Source: Endozoicomonas sp. SCSIO W0465
Lineage (GTDB): Bacteria > Pseudomonadota > Gammaproteobacteria > Pseudomonadales > Endozoicomonadaceae
DNA length: 64,000 bases
Assembly (NCBI RefSeq): GCF_023716865.1
Contig: NZ_CP092417.1
Span: 5,310,001-5,374,000, forward strand
Direction: 5' to 3'
Shown: positions 1 to 8,907 of the stretch, in pieces
Position numbering within the stretch: the stretch's first letter is position 1
Layout: each line of letters opens with the position of its first letter
Made by a program: the position numbers and the translations under genes
The notes under the pieces: generated by a model
Told to the model about the DNA's origin: nothing
Database searches by the model: none
What the model saw: only the letters and a program-made list of their open reading frames with translations

Positions 1-1055
1 GCACCAATCCCGATCATACCCCCCCACTGGTACTCAATAGTTGTGTTTTCCAGCTGAGGAAAGACCCGCAACATTTTCGGGCGAAGTGATGCGACAATAT
101 CGTTTGGATCGCGCCCGGAGTAATTGCACATACCACCAAACAACAGTCGTTTATCAGCAGATAAACGGAAGTAATCCAGAGCAATACTGACATCACAGAT
201 AGCTGAGTCGTTGGGTATCAGGTTTTGCCAGACCTTTTCCTGCAGTTTTTCAGTAGCAATGATATAACTGCCCGCCGGTAACACCTTCCCACCAATCGTT
301 GGCTCCAGGTTCCCCAGATAGGCATTTCCTGCCAACACCAGAAACTGACAGGTTACCGAACCTTTTGCCGTTGCAACCCCGGGCAGGTTGCCCTTGTGAA
401 TTTTCACAACCGGCGAATTTTCAAAAAACTGAACCCCTAACCCTTCTGCAACACGCGCCTCACCCAGACAAAGATTCAATGGGTGCAGGTGACCACTGCC
501 CGAATCCAGCATGCCGCCCATATACCGGTCAGAATTTACATACTGTTTGATATCATCCTGCGACAGCAGTCGAAGCTCATGGGCATAATGGCGTTTTTTC
601 AGGGACTGATAATCTTCGGTAATGTGATCCATCTGTTTTGCCTTGATCGCCGCATCGACATACCCCATTTTCAAGTCACACTGAATGTCGTATTTCCGGA
701 CCCGCTCGCGCACCAGCTCAACAGCTTCAAACCCCATCTGATGGATTGCCTCCACCCCATCAGTGCCGATCTGGCTGCTAAACTGCTCTGGCTCTGTACC
801 AATCCCGCGAATCAGCTGACCACCATTTCGCCCTGTCGCCCCCCAACCGATTTTACGGGCTTCCAGAACCGCAACACGATAGCCTCGTTCAGCCAGCTCC
901 AGGGCTGTAGCGACGCCAGAAAAACCACCGCCAACCACACAGATATCGACGGACAGGTTACCTTCCAGTTCCGGGTAATCGGTTGCAAAGTTCAGTGAAG
1001 CGGCGTAGTAGGAGTCAGCGTGAGCGTCGGTATGCACCGGTGCTTTGAGTTTCAT
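1..1055 (-). CDS. puuB: FAD-dependent gamma-glutamylputrescine oxidase-like protein (partial, C-terminus beyond left edge)
   Basis: The reverse strand is open from an ATG at 1055 to the window edge, giving 351 residues without a stop. Residues 37-49 form a Rossmann FAD-binding motif (DICVVGGGFSG) followed by ELAERGYRVAVLEA, with the acidic residue expected to bind the ribose of FAD. This is followed by GWGATGRNGGQ, typical of DAO-family amine oxidases of the PuuB/OrdL type. In the Puu pathway PuuB oxidises gamma-glutamylputrescine to the aldehyde. The gene is divergent from a glutamine-synthetase-like gene (puuA), the usual partner, which supports this substrate. The C-terminal FAD-contacting part lies outside the window. 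Other amine oxidases of the same fold cannot be excluded. Confidence 0.85.
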   Translation of the reverse strand, partial: MKLKAPVHTDAHADSYYAASLNFATDYPELEGNLSVDICVVGGGFSGVATALELAERGYRVAVLEARKIGWGATGRNGGQLIRGIGTEPEQFSSQIGTDGVEAIHQMGFEAVELVRERVRKYDIQCDLKMGYVDAAIKAKQMDHITEDYQSLKKRHYAHELRLLSQDDIKQYVNSDRYMGGMLDSGSGHLHPLNLCLGEARVAEGLGVQFFENSPVVKIHKGNLPGVATAKGSVTCQFLVLAGNAYLGNLEPTIGGKVLPAGSYIIATEKLQEKVWQNLIPNDSAICDVSIALDYFRLSADKRLLFGGMCNYSGRDPNDIVASLRPKMLRVFPQLENTTIEYQWGGMIGIG

Positions 1056-1378
1056 AGTCCATACCCTGTTCAGAGGCTTATCGGTTTAATCCAGTGCAAT
1101 CCAGGTGTACTTCTGTGAAGGCTTCAGAAGGTCGTCATAACGGCTCCTGTTCTTATTTTGCAGGGGGGTGGGTGGGTGGTTGGAACCAAATGCACATTAA
1201 CGAAATGCAGTACTTGATTCAATACAGATTGTTTGAAATATTGTGCACACTATTTGCAATACTGTGCGCGAAAAAATAAAGGTAAGGGATATGTCGAAGC
1301 ACGCCCACAGCAATTGTCCATATAAGGCCACAAGACCACGAATATTGCCTCAGCCTGTCGAACAAGACATGACCGATA
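1056..1378. promoter_or_regulatory. Divergent puuB/puuA intergenic region with operator-like motif
   Basis: This 323-bp region must hold the promoters of both divergent genes. Between 1238 and 1270 it contains two similar copies of ATTGTGCACAC / ATACTGTGCGC, separated by an AT-rich TATTTGCA. The first copy centres on the perfect palindrome TGTGCACA (1242-1249). Such spaced half-sites are typical of a repressor operator. Which regulator binds is not visible, and no puuR-like gene is in the window. A strong Shine-Dalgarno (AAGGTAAGGG) sits just before an ATG at 1291, described separately. Confidence 0.4.
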
Positions 1379-1467
1379 GTGACATCGTCATCAATCAGAA
1401 CGATAAAAAATGCGATTATGAAAAAGCTGGCCAGCTGGTTAAAAGAGCGAAAAATCACCGAAGTTGA
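1291..1467 (+). CDS. Possible upstream ORF or frameshifted N-terminus of puuA (58 aa)
   Basis: An ATG at 1291 has a much better ribosome binding site (AAGGTAAGGG, about 3 nt away) than either possible puuA start. It opens a 58-codon frame (MSKHAHSNCPYKATRPR...) that ends inside puuA in another frame. Three readings are possible: a leader peptide coupled to puuA translation; an original longer puuA N-terminus separated by a frameshift near 1418-1430; or a chance ORF. The peptide matches no family I recognise. Confidence 0.3.
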   Translation: MSKHAHSNCPYKATRPRILPQPVEQDMTDSDIVINQNDKKCDYEKAGQLVKRAKNHRS

Positions 1468-2764
1468 AGCCGTTATCTCTGACTTTACCGGCATCGCCCG
1501 TGGCAAGATCATGCCCAGCAACAAATTTATTGCTGAGAAAGGGATACGCCTTCCGGAAAGTGTGCTGATTCAGGGGGTCACCGGCGATTACGTCGACGAT
1601 GAGATTTATAACGAACTGATGAGCCCGGCAGAGATCGATATGATTCTCAAGCCGGATGAGTCCGCTGTCCATATGGTGCCCTGGGCACTGGAGCCAACCG
1701 CACTGGTTATTCATGACTGCTATGACAAACAGGGCAATCTGATCAGCATCGCTCCCAGGACTGTGCTCAAAAATGTTCTGGCGCTATATGAAGCCAGAGG
1801 CTGGACGCCGGTTGTTGCGCCGGAGCTTGAATTTTATCTGACCAGGAGGACGGCCAATCCCGACCATCCCCTTCAGCCTCCCGTAGGCCGTTCGGGTCGC
1901 CCTGAATCCGGTCGACAGTCTTACAGTATTGATGCCGCCAATGAATATGACCCACTCTTTGAGGACGTCTATGACTGGTGTGAAGAACAGGGGCTGGATA
2001 TAGATACTCTGATTCATGAGGAAGGTGCAGCCCAGATGGAGATCAATTTCCGTCACGGTGGCGCACTGTCTTTAGCAGATCAGGTATTTGTATTCAAAAG
2101 AACCGTCCGCGAAGCAGCATTAAAGCATGATATTAATGCCACCTTTATGGCAAAGCCCATCAGTGGCGAGCCTGGTAGCTCAATGCACCTGCACCAGAAC
2201 GTTCTGGATAACAAGGGGAAGAACATCTTCAGCAACGAAGATGGCACAGCCAGCAAGATGATCTACCACTACATTGGTGGACTTCAACAGTATGTCTCTG
2301 AAGCCATGCCGCTTTTTGCTCCCAATGTAAACTCCTACCGTCGTTTTCTCAGGGATACCTCAGCGCCGGTTAACCTTGCCTGGGGCATCGATAATCGCAC
2401 CGTAAGTCTGAGAATTCCCGACTCATCGGCAGCAGGCCGCCGCGTTGAAAACCGGCTCGCCGGAGCAGATGCCAACCCTTACCTGGCTTTTGCTGCCTCC
2501 CTGCTCTGTGGTTACCTCGGTATGATTAATGAAGCTGAGCCAACGGCAGCAGTCGCCGGAAATGCCTCTGAAGATTCTAACGACAAGAGACTTCCCCTTA
2601 ACCTTGAGGAAGCCCTTGAGCTGATGGAACAGAGTGTAATACTTAAAGAGACTCTGGGAACCCAGTTTGTTCGTTCCTATGTTGAAGTGAAGCGTGCCGA
2701 ATACCAGAACTTCAAAGAGATTATCAGCTCCTGGGAGCGTGAATACCTGCAGATGACGGTGTGA
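1379..2764 (+). CDS. puuA: Glutamine synthetase family protein, probable gamma-glutamylputrescine synthetase
   Basis: This 461-residue protein belongs to the glutamine synthetase superfamily. It shows the N-terminal beta-grasp segment (EAVISDFTGIARGKIMP), the metal/glutamate segment APELEFYL, the ATP-site histidine region GSSMHLHQNV, NVNSYRRF, NRTVSLRIP and ENRLAGADANPYLAF. Family members without the adenylylation loop ligate glutamate to amines, and PuuA makes gamma-glutamylputrescine with ATP. The pairing with divergent puuB supports polyamine use. The longest frame starts at a GTG (1379). An ATG at 1418 gives 448 residues and begins directly before the conserved LASWLKERKITEVE. Neither has a good ribosome binding site. 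Other amine-specific GS-like ligases remain possible. Confidence 0.85.
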   Translation: MTSSSIRTIKNAIMKKLASWLKERKITEVEAVISDFTGIARGKIMPSNKFIAEKGIRLPESVLIQGVTGDYVDDEIYNELMSPAEIDMILKPDESAVHMVPWALEPTALVIHDCYDKQGNLISIAPRTVLKNVLALYEARGWTPVVAPELEFYLTRRTANPDHPLQPPVGRSGRPESGRQSYSIDAANEYDPLFEDVYDWCEEQGLDIDTLIHEEGAAQMEINFRHGGALSLADQVFVFKRTVREAALKHDINATFMAKPISGEPGSSMHLHQNVLDNKGKNIFSNEDGTASKMIYHYIGGLQQYVSEAMPLFAPNVNSYRRFLRDTSAPVNLAWGIDNRTVSLRIPDSSAAGRRVENRLAGADANPYLAFAASLLCGYLGMINEAEPTAAVAGNASEDSNDKRLPLNLEEALELMEQSVILKETLGTQFVRSYVEVKRAEYQNFKEIISSWEREYLQMTV

Positions 2765-2816
2765 TTGCCCGGATAATGAATCAGTCAGTGGCAGAGTGGC
2801 CACAGGAGCAAAACCC

Positions 2817-5075
2817 ATGAGTGCCAGAGAAACCGAGCTGCGATTGAGTGGTCTTCGCTGTGCCGGCTGTGTTGGCAAGGTAGAAAAGGCACTGCTTGCG
2901 GTTGCCGGCGTTACTGAAGCCAGTGTTAATCTTGCCGAGCGCACCGTACGGGTTGCCGGAACCGCTTCTTCGGAAGAGTTAGTCAACGCTATAGAAAACG
3001 TTGGTTTTGGCGCTGAACTTGCCTCATTTGAAAAGCAACAGGAGCAGCAGGAAGCAGAAGACAGACGACGTTATCGCTATCTGCTGAGACATACTGCCAT
3101 CGCCCTGTGCCTTGGTATCCCCCTGATGATCTGGGGCATGGTCACCGGAGAGATGGGGGTCAACAACACTCAGGAGCAGATTGCCTGGGGTGTGGTTGGC
3201 GTTCTTACCGGGCTGATTCTGTATGTTTCCGGTGGACATTTTTTCACGGGTATGTGGCAATCCCTGAAGCATCGCAATGCCAATATGGATACGCTGGTGG
3301 CACTGGGCACTGGCGCTGCCTGGCTGTTTTCGATGGTTGTTGTGCTGTTTCCACAGTGGCTGCCGGCCAGTGCCCGACATGTCTATTTTGAAGCGTCTGC
3401 AATGATCATCGGCCTGATCAACCTGGGCCATGCGCTTGAACTCAGAGCCAGAGGTAAAACCAGCGAAGCAGTCAAACGATTGCTGGGGCTCCAGGCCAAA
3501 ACCGCACGTGTGATTCGTGACGGGAAAGAGCTGGATATTCCTGTGCAACAGGTACATAAAGGCGACACCCTGCGGGTACGTCCCGGAGAGAAGATACCGG
3601 TGGATGGCAACATTGTGGATGGTAACAGTTTTGTGGATGAATCCATGCTGACGGGAGAACCTGTTCCTGTCGCAAAAAGTGTGGGTGATACCATTACTGC
3701 CGGTACACTGAATAAAAATGGTGCACTGCTGTTTGTCGCAGAAAAAGTGGGCAGCGAAACGGCTCTCGCCCGGATCATTGCCCTGGTAAAAAAAGCCCAG
3801 AGTACAAAGATGCCGATCGCTCGATTAGCCGATAACATCTCAAGCATCTTTGTACCTGCCGTTATTCTGATTGCCCTGCTGGCTGCCGCTGTCTGGTTTT
3901 TTGTTGGACCTGAGCCGAAGGTGGCTCACATACTGGTGGTCACCACCACAGTATTGATCATCGCCTGCCCCTGCGCACTGGGCCTTGCCACCCCCATGTC
4001 AGTGATGGTGGGAGTAGGTAAAGCCGCAGAACTGGGTATTTTGATCCGTAAAGGTGACGCCTTGCAGCAGGCCAGCAAGCTGACGACACTGGTTCTGGAT
4101 AAAACGGGAACCATCACTGAAGGTCGTCCCACCGTTACCGCGATTATCAGTCTTGAGCCGTATACAGAAGCCAAACTCTTAATGCTGGCGGCCAGCCTGG
4201 AGCAAGGCTCAGAGCATCCCCTTGCTGAAGCAATTGTGGAATCCGGTAAGTCAAAACAGATAGCGCTTAAATCCGTTGAGGGTTTTCAGGCCATTCCCGG
4301 TCACGGTGTATCTGGCACAGTCGATGGTCATGCGTTGCTGCTGGGCAATGAAAAGCTGATGACAGGCAATGGCCTCAACATTGACCGTCTTGCCAGTAGA
4401 GCGAAACAACTGGCAGAACAGGGGCAAACCCCGATGTTTATGGCTATTGACCATCATCTTGCAGGCATCATCTCGGTTTCAGACCCAATCCGTTCCGATT
4501 CAAAGGCAGCTATCAAGCGGCTTCATAAGCTGGGTATCAGGGTAATTATGCTGACCGGTGATAACCGGTTAACCGCACAGGCCATTGCCAGACAGGCTGG
4601 CATCGATGAGTTCCATGCGGAAGTTCTGCCTGAAGATAAAGCCGGACAGGTAAAAAAGCTGCAACAGGATGGACATAAAGTGGCCATGGCAGGTGATGGC
4701 ATCAATGATGCACCGGCCCTGGCCCAGTCCGATGTTGGCTTTGCCATCGGCACAGGCACTGATGTTGCCATTGAGTCCGCTGATGTAACCCTGATGAGCG
4801 CTTCCCTTCATGGCGTGGTGGATGCCATTGAGCTATCGAAGGCAACACTGAGAAACATCAAGCAGAACCTGTTTGGCGCCTTTATCTACAACTCATTGGG
4901 AATACCCATCGCTGCGGGTATTCTGTTTCCATTGACCGGCATGCTACTGAATCCGGTCATTGCCGGTGGTGCCATGGCGCTATCATCCGTTACAGTCGTT
5001 TCCAATGCCAACAGGCTTCGATGGTTCCAACCCACAAATGCTCATGACCGATATTTCGGTCACCCCGCACTTTGA
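2817..5075 (+). CDS. copA: Copper-translocating P-type ATPase
   Basis: This 752-residue P1B-type ATPase exports Cu(I) across the inner membrane. It has one N-terminal heavy-metal domain (GLRCAGCVGKVEKAL, Cys15 and Cys18), a membrane CPC motif (Cys384-Pro-Cys386 in IACPCALGLATP), the phosphorylation site DKTGTIT (Asp428), a TGEP actuator motif, an SEHPLAEAIV His-Pro nucleotide-domain motif and GDGINDAPALAQSDVG. An in-frame GTG exists at 2796, but the ATG at 2817 is preceded by AGGAG at ideal distance. It lies 52 bp after puuA on the same strand, with no copper regulator next to it. Many family members carry two heavy-metal domains; this one has one. Specificity for Cu over Ag is inferred from CPC. 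Confidence 0.93.
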   Translation: MSARETELRLSGLRCAGCVGKVEKALLAVAGVTEASVNLAERTVRVAGTASSEELVNAIENVGFGAELASFEKQQEQQEAEDRRRYRYLLRHTAIALCLGIPLMIWGMVTGEMGVNNTQEQIAWGVVGVLTGLILYVSGGHFFTGMWQSLKHRNANMDTLVALGTGAAWLFSMVVVLFPQWLPASARHVYFEASAMIIGLINLGHALELRARGKTSEAVKRLLGLQAKTARVIRDGKELDIPVQQVHKGDTLRVRPGEKIPVDGNIVDGNSFVDESMLTGEPVPVAKSVGDTITAGTLNKNGALLFVAEKVGSETALARIIALVKKAQSTKMPIARLADNISSIFVPAVILIALLAAAVWFFVGPEPKVAHILVVTTTVLIIACPCALGLATPMSVMVGVGKAAELGILIRKGDALQQASKLTTLVLDKTGTITEGRPTVTAIISLEPYTEAKLLMLAASLEQGSEHPLAEAIVESGKSKQIALKSVEGFQAIPGHGVSGTVDGHALLLGNEKLMTGNGLNIDRLASRAKQLAEQGQTPMFMAIDHHLAGIISVSDPIRSDSKAAIKRLHKLGIRVIMLTGDNRLTAQAIARQAGIDEFHAEVLPEDKAGQVKKLQQDGHKVAMAGDGINDAPALAQSDVGFAIGTGTDVAIESADVTLMSASLHGVVDAIELSKATLRNIKQNLFGAFIYNSLGIPIAAGILFPLTGMLLNPVIAGGAMALSSVTVVSNANRLRWFQPTNAHDRYFGHPAL

Positions 5076-5349
5076 CCGCCGCCTTCAGCGCATTGTCTGC
5101 CGCTGATTTTGAGCCACACAGGATCGCCTTAATAACGGCTTGCTGGCCACTTCTCTTTGGCCGGTATCCAATAACCACCATTGGCAAATGAAAGGCCAGA
5201 AAACCGGACAGCAACTAAACCAAACCGGAAAAAGCTTGTCTTAGAAGAGGATGATTATTAAGAACATGGCTAAAGTCGTTCGATATTATTGTTCCAAAAC
5301 ACTCAATATTTCCGGGTACAGACACATACACATGTGAGTTGCAATACCA

Positions 5350-6549
5350 ATGATCTCAATGCAATTATCACCACCAAAACTATCTGCCATTGCCGATATA
5401 ACCGGAGTAGGTTTTGAGCGGGAGATACACAATCACCCTGCTATCGATTATGTCACCACAACGGGAAGAACCTGCCATCTTGTGCCGCGAAACAAACCTC
5501 AACAACTGTTTATTGACAGATTATCTCATAATGAGTGCATTGTTTGTCACGATGTCCACCAGAAACAAATGCTGATTCGCTCCTGTCGTCACTCGTTGTG
5601 TGAACCGTGTTATCTACAATTGCTTGACTTCCGCCCCGGCAGCAGAGCTATCGCATGCCCCATGGATTCACAACCAATACCTGCGACAGCCAGCGATGCC
5701 CTTGAATTCTCCCGGGAAGGTTCTGAACTGATAGCAAACAACATCAAGGGATTCCATGATTATGCACCGCTGCAACCAAAGTCAACCAGCACCCTGTTGA
5801 TCCAGGCTATTGAGGAGTGTCGTCTGCCCACCATTGTTGACTTTCTGGCAGATGTCATTGATGTGAATGCTGATACATTCTCGGAAACTGCCATGATAGC
5901 TGCCTGCCGAATCGGAGATCTGGCGTGTGTAAAAAAACTCAGAAACAAGGGCGCCACTGTTGATAACACGACGAGTGTAAATACGCCGCTACTTGAGTCC
6001 ATAAGAGGCGGACACTTCAACATTGTTAACTACTTGCTGGAACAGGGCGTAAACCCGAACAGTACCCCGGAACCTCCTTTGTTAAGACGCCACACTCCCC
6101 TGGCGTTGTCAGCGTATTACGGCCATCAGGATATGGTTCGATTACTGCTTCAGTACGGGGCAGACATCAACTCACAACAGAATCCTTATGAAAAAACAGC
6201 ACTTATGCTGGCCTGTGAGCATGATCATAGTGATGTGGCCCGTTTTCTGTTGGATCAATATGAAATCAGGGTTGGCCAGACCTGCTCAAGAGGGTGGAAT
6301 GAGCTTGTTTATGCCAGCAATATCACCGAAGGGCTCGAAGGTGTGGTAAAAGATCTGTTGCACCTGGGCGCTGATATTGAGTATGAGAGTGAGCACAACA
6401 AAAGTATTTTGGTCTACCTTCAGGAGGCCAAAGCGCATGTTTTCTTGACCCACTATTGCCCGGCGGCAGCACTGCGATTTGCACAAGTGATCAGGATAAC
6501 CAGGCAGATAGTCGAAGGGCCTGCACGGTATGCCGAATGCGCTGTCTGA
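5350..6549 (+). CDS. RING/U-box-like zinc finger protein with ankyrin repeats
   Basis: This 399-residue protein has a eukaryote-like layout. Residues 63-103 form an incomplete RING-like cluster: C63-x2-C66, C79-x-H81-x2-C84-x2-C87, then C103-P-M-D. The usual last cysteine is missing. From about residue 150 there are five or six ankyrin repeats, with phrases such as TPLLESIRGGHFNIVNYLLEQG and TPLALSAYYGHQDMVRLLLQYGAD. RING or U-box plus ankyrin suggests a ubiquitin-ligase-like effector acting in the host, the repeats choosing the target. No signal peptide is seen. The start is the first of two nearby ATGs without a clear ribosome binding site. Three other RING-type proteins lie in this window. 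Function is inferred from domains only. Confidence 0.8.
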   Translation: MISMQLSPPKLSAIADITGVGFEREIHNHPAIDYVTTTGRTCHLVPRNKPQQLFIDRLSHNECIVCHDVHQKQMLIRSCRHSLCEPCYLQLLDFRPGSRAIACPMDSQPIPATASDALEFSREGSELIANNIKGFHDYAPLQPKSTSTLLIQAIEECRLPTIVDFLADVIDVNADTFSETAMIAACRIGDLACVKKLRNKGATVDNTTSVNTPLLESIRGGHFNIVNYLLEQGVNPNSTPEPPLLRRHTPLALSAYYGHQDMVRLLLQYGADINSQQNPYEKTALMLACEHDHSDVARFLLDQYEIRVGQTCSRGWNELVYASNITEGLEGVVKDLLHLGADIEYESEHNKSILVYLQEAKAHVFLTHYCPAAALRFAQVIRITRQIVEGPARYAECAV

Positions 6550-6646
6550 GCGACAAACTCATATCAAATGGAACTGGTCGCTTTTATTCGGGAACCTGCC
6601 GCTGTGATGACTGCTGCATTAAAAATGAGGGCAAAAAAATGGGTTG

Positions 6647-6839
6647 ATCAGAAATTATGAATACACCGGTTGTCAGGTTAGGTCTTCTGACGTGTATTCG
6701 TCGGGGGTCGCTGCCTGATAAAACCTGACCATCGCTACCGTCATCGCCTGAGTTGTGAAGGTAATTTGATCATTAATGAACTAAAAGGCTGTTTCCTGTG
6801 TCTGAGCTGACACTATTTAATGAGTACAATCTATAAATT
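6647..6839 (+). promoter_or_regulatory. Conserved structured leader of repeat gene copy 1
   Basis: This is the same leader of about 195 bp that precedes the other copies. GAATACAC (6659-6666) can pair with GTGTATTC downstream. GTCAGGTT lies inside that hairpin and can instead pair with AACCTGAC further down. In the small hairpin TCGGG...CCCGA one C is replaced by T here, leaving a G-U pair, so the helix survives. The last hairpin carries one mismatch. The downstream gene is disrupted. Confidence 0.6.
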
Positions 6840-7035
6840 ATGATCCCACTCTATAATGAATCAAGTCTGGCGACGGGGAGTGCGAATTCCACAGGGTTAC
6901 CTTCTGGTAGTGATCACACAACACCATCAAGACCATCAAGCTCTTTCTATTCAGGTCGGCGCGCATCAAGACAAGACCCCATTGGGAACAGCCTCCCAAC
7001 CATCGATAATTATGAGCCCCCTAAAAAAAAATATC

Positions 7036-8643
7036 GTAACTATTCAGCACTGAGCAAAGGCATATTACAGTAATTCCGAACAGCTCTATGAAGTGATTGA
7101 TATATGTCCATTCCCTGTTTTCTGGCAGACGACAAATAGCTGCGAATCCGTGCAAACATAGAACCACCGTCTGCACTCCTGAAGCAGCCTGAGATTTTCT
7201 GCTTTAACTTGGCCATTCGAACATCCCGCTCACTGCCATTGTTATCGAAGGGAATGGTAAAATCTGACATGAAGCGCAGTGTCTCAGCCTTGAACTCAGT
7301 GAGTCGTTTGAAGAGATTGTAAGCTTTAGTATTCTTGACTTTCTTGCGCTTAAGCTCCTCTCGTTGCTTCTCCATATAGACGACTTCTTTCATTAGAGCC
7401 CGCTGAAGCAACCGGTCATAAATCTTCTCGATTCGTTCACAGACAACACTTGGCATCTGTAGCATACCTATGGTCTTAAAGCCCTTGCAGTAATGCCAGG
7501 AAAGCCTCAGTAGCTTCATCAATCGCAACGCCAGTTGATTGCTGTCCCTATCAACAACACCCAAAAGCTCCCTCAGGTGATGGGCATTGCAAAGTACGTG
7601 AGTTGCCGCATATGCAAAATAGGATTTCCAATGATCATGAACCAGAACGCCTGCAAATGTTAGCAGTATGCCCATCGTGTCCATGGCCTCACGACCTCGC
7701 TTTTCAGACAAGTAGTAGAGCGTCCATTGTTCATCCCGCATAACGTGTAGCCAGTGCAAAGAGCCCTCGGCCCGCATACCCGTTTCATCGGCTCCGGCAA
7801 CAGACGATTCCCGCAAGGCGTCACGAATAACCTCTTCAGTAGAAGCCAGATTTTCATAGGTTCTGGCCACAAAATTGGCGACAGTGCCTGCACTTACACT
7901 CATTTTATAGAGAGTATTAAAATACTCTGACACGCGCTTAAAAGGCAGGAAATGGTATTGGTTAAGATAGACGGCCATAGCCTGTGTGGCTGAGCCATAT
8001 TGTGCGGCAGCGGTAACACCTTCCGGGAATTCAGCCTGATTCCGACAACCACAAGTGCAGATTTTTACTTCAGCTCTATGGGCCGTTACTTCAAATTCAC
8101 CCGGTCTCCCTGGTTCAAACACCTGTCGTTCAATATATTTGACCGGCTCACTATCAAGAAGAGACGCCTGACATTTATTGCATTCTTTAACCGGAAGGTA
8201 CTCAATATAGTCAGGGATATCGACCTGTTTAAGACAAGTGCCCTGATGCCCTTTCTTTCCACCGGCTTTATTACCAGAAGACTGTCTCAGACTTTTAGGA
8301 TTGGGTTTTTCATCCGATGGATCGGTACCTTTATCTGCGGAAAGGTCGTCAGAATGATCTGGAGAATTACTGTTTTTACAAGGTTTTTGATAACCATCAG
8401 ACGATGGCGGCTTGCTGCTGTTTTGACTGTTCTTGCCAACCTTTTCTTCCAATTCTCGACATCGCTCTTCCAGACAGGCAACTCTCATCCGCAGCTCTGC
8501 ATTCTCTTTCAAGAGAATCTCAGCCGACATAGTTGCGGGTAGTTCTGGAATCATGCTGGCGAATATTGTGGAAAAATGGTGCTTAAGAGGATGGTATAAA
8601 AATCAGAAAATTCCAGATTTATGTGGGGGTGCTGAACAGTTAC
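7036..8643 (-). mobile_element. IS66-family insertion sequence, copy 1
   Basis: The element is 1608 bp, with inverted ends GTAACTATTCAGCAC / GTAACTGTTCAGCAC and an 8-bp target duplication AAAATATC (7028-7035, 8644-8651). It carries only a TnpC-like transposase and no tnpA/tnpB, like the ISBst12-type group of IS66. It is inserted in repeat gene copy 1. Two further copies are at 31648-33256 and 35598-37205. Confidence 0.93.
7040..8554 (-). CDS. IS66-family transposase
   Basis: This intact 504-residue DDE transposase has an N-terminal leucine-rich coiled coil (ENAELRMRVACLEERCRELEEKV) and the conserved linker NSQNSSKPPSSDGYQKP. A zinc-ribbon region with CNKCQ and CTCGC follows. The catalytic core includes GADETGMR, LVHDHWKSY and FTIPFDNNGSERDVRMAKLKQKISGCFRS. 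The stop codon lies inside the right inverted repeat. It is identical in length to the copy at 35687-37201. Confidence 0.93.
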   Translation of the reverse strand: MIPELPATMSAEILLKENAELRMRVACLEERCRELEEKVGKNSQNSSKPPSSDGYQKPCKNSNSPDHSDDLSADKGTDPSDEKPNPKSLRQSSGNKAGGKKGHQGTCLKQVDIPDYIEYLPVKECNKCQASLLDSEPVKYIERQVFEPGRPGEFEVTAHRAEVKICTCGCRNQAEFPEGVTAAAQYGSATQAMAVYLNQYHFLPFKRVSEYFNTLYKMSVSAGTVANFVARTYENLASTEEVIRDALRESSVAGADETGMRAEGSLHWLHVMRDEQWTLYYLSEKRGREAMDTMGILLTFAGVLVHDHWKSYFAYAATHVLCNAHHLRELLGVVDRDSNQLALRLMKLLRLSWHYCKGFKTIGMLQMPSVVCERIEKIYDRLLQRALMKEVVYMEKQREELKRKKVKNTKAYNLFKRLTEFKAETLRFMSDFTIPFDNNGSERDVRMAKLKQKISGCFRSADGGSMFARIRSYLSSARKQGMDIYQSLHRAVRNYCNMPLLSAE

Positions 8644-8907
8644 AAAATATCTTTAAAGAGAAATGTTTCTCACATTGAAGATGCAGTACAGAATGAAAAA
8701 TTAAAAAGAAAACGACCGGATCGTGAAAATGAGTATCAACAAGATTCATCGATAGCGACTTTAGATCAATTAAAGGGCCTTTGCCAAGAACGCAAAATCA
8801 CCGTCAAACCAACGCTGGATCAACTGGTTAATTCTTGCCCGAATGAGTCGAAAGTCCAACTGATATCCAAGCTTGGCATTTATTTTAGTAGCGTGGAAAG
8901 AACCGTT

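Noticed and set aside
4990..5214. 74-codon reverse-strand frame at the end of copA
   Set aside because: It is mostly antisense to the conserved copA C-terminus, with no ribosome site and no recognisable domain.
8000..8542. Forward frames inside IS66 copies (for example 180 codons)
   Set aside because: They are antisense to a well-recognised transposase and recur only because the IS is repeated.
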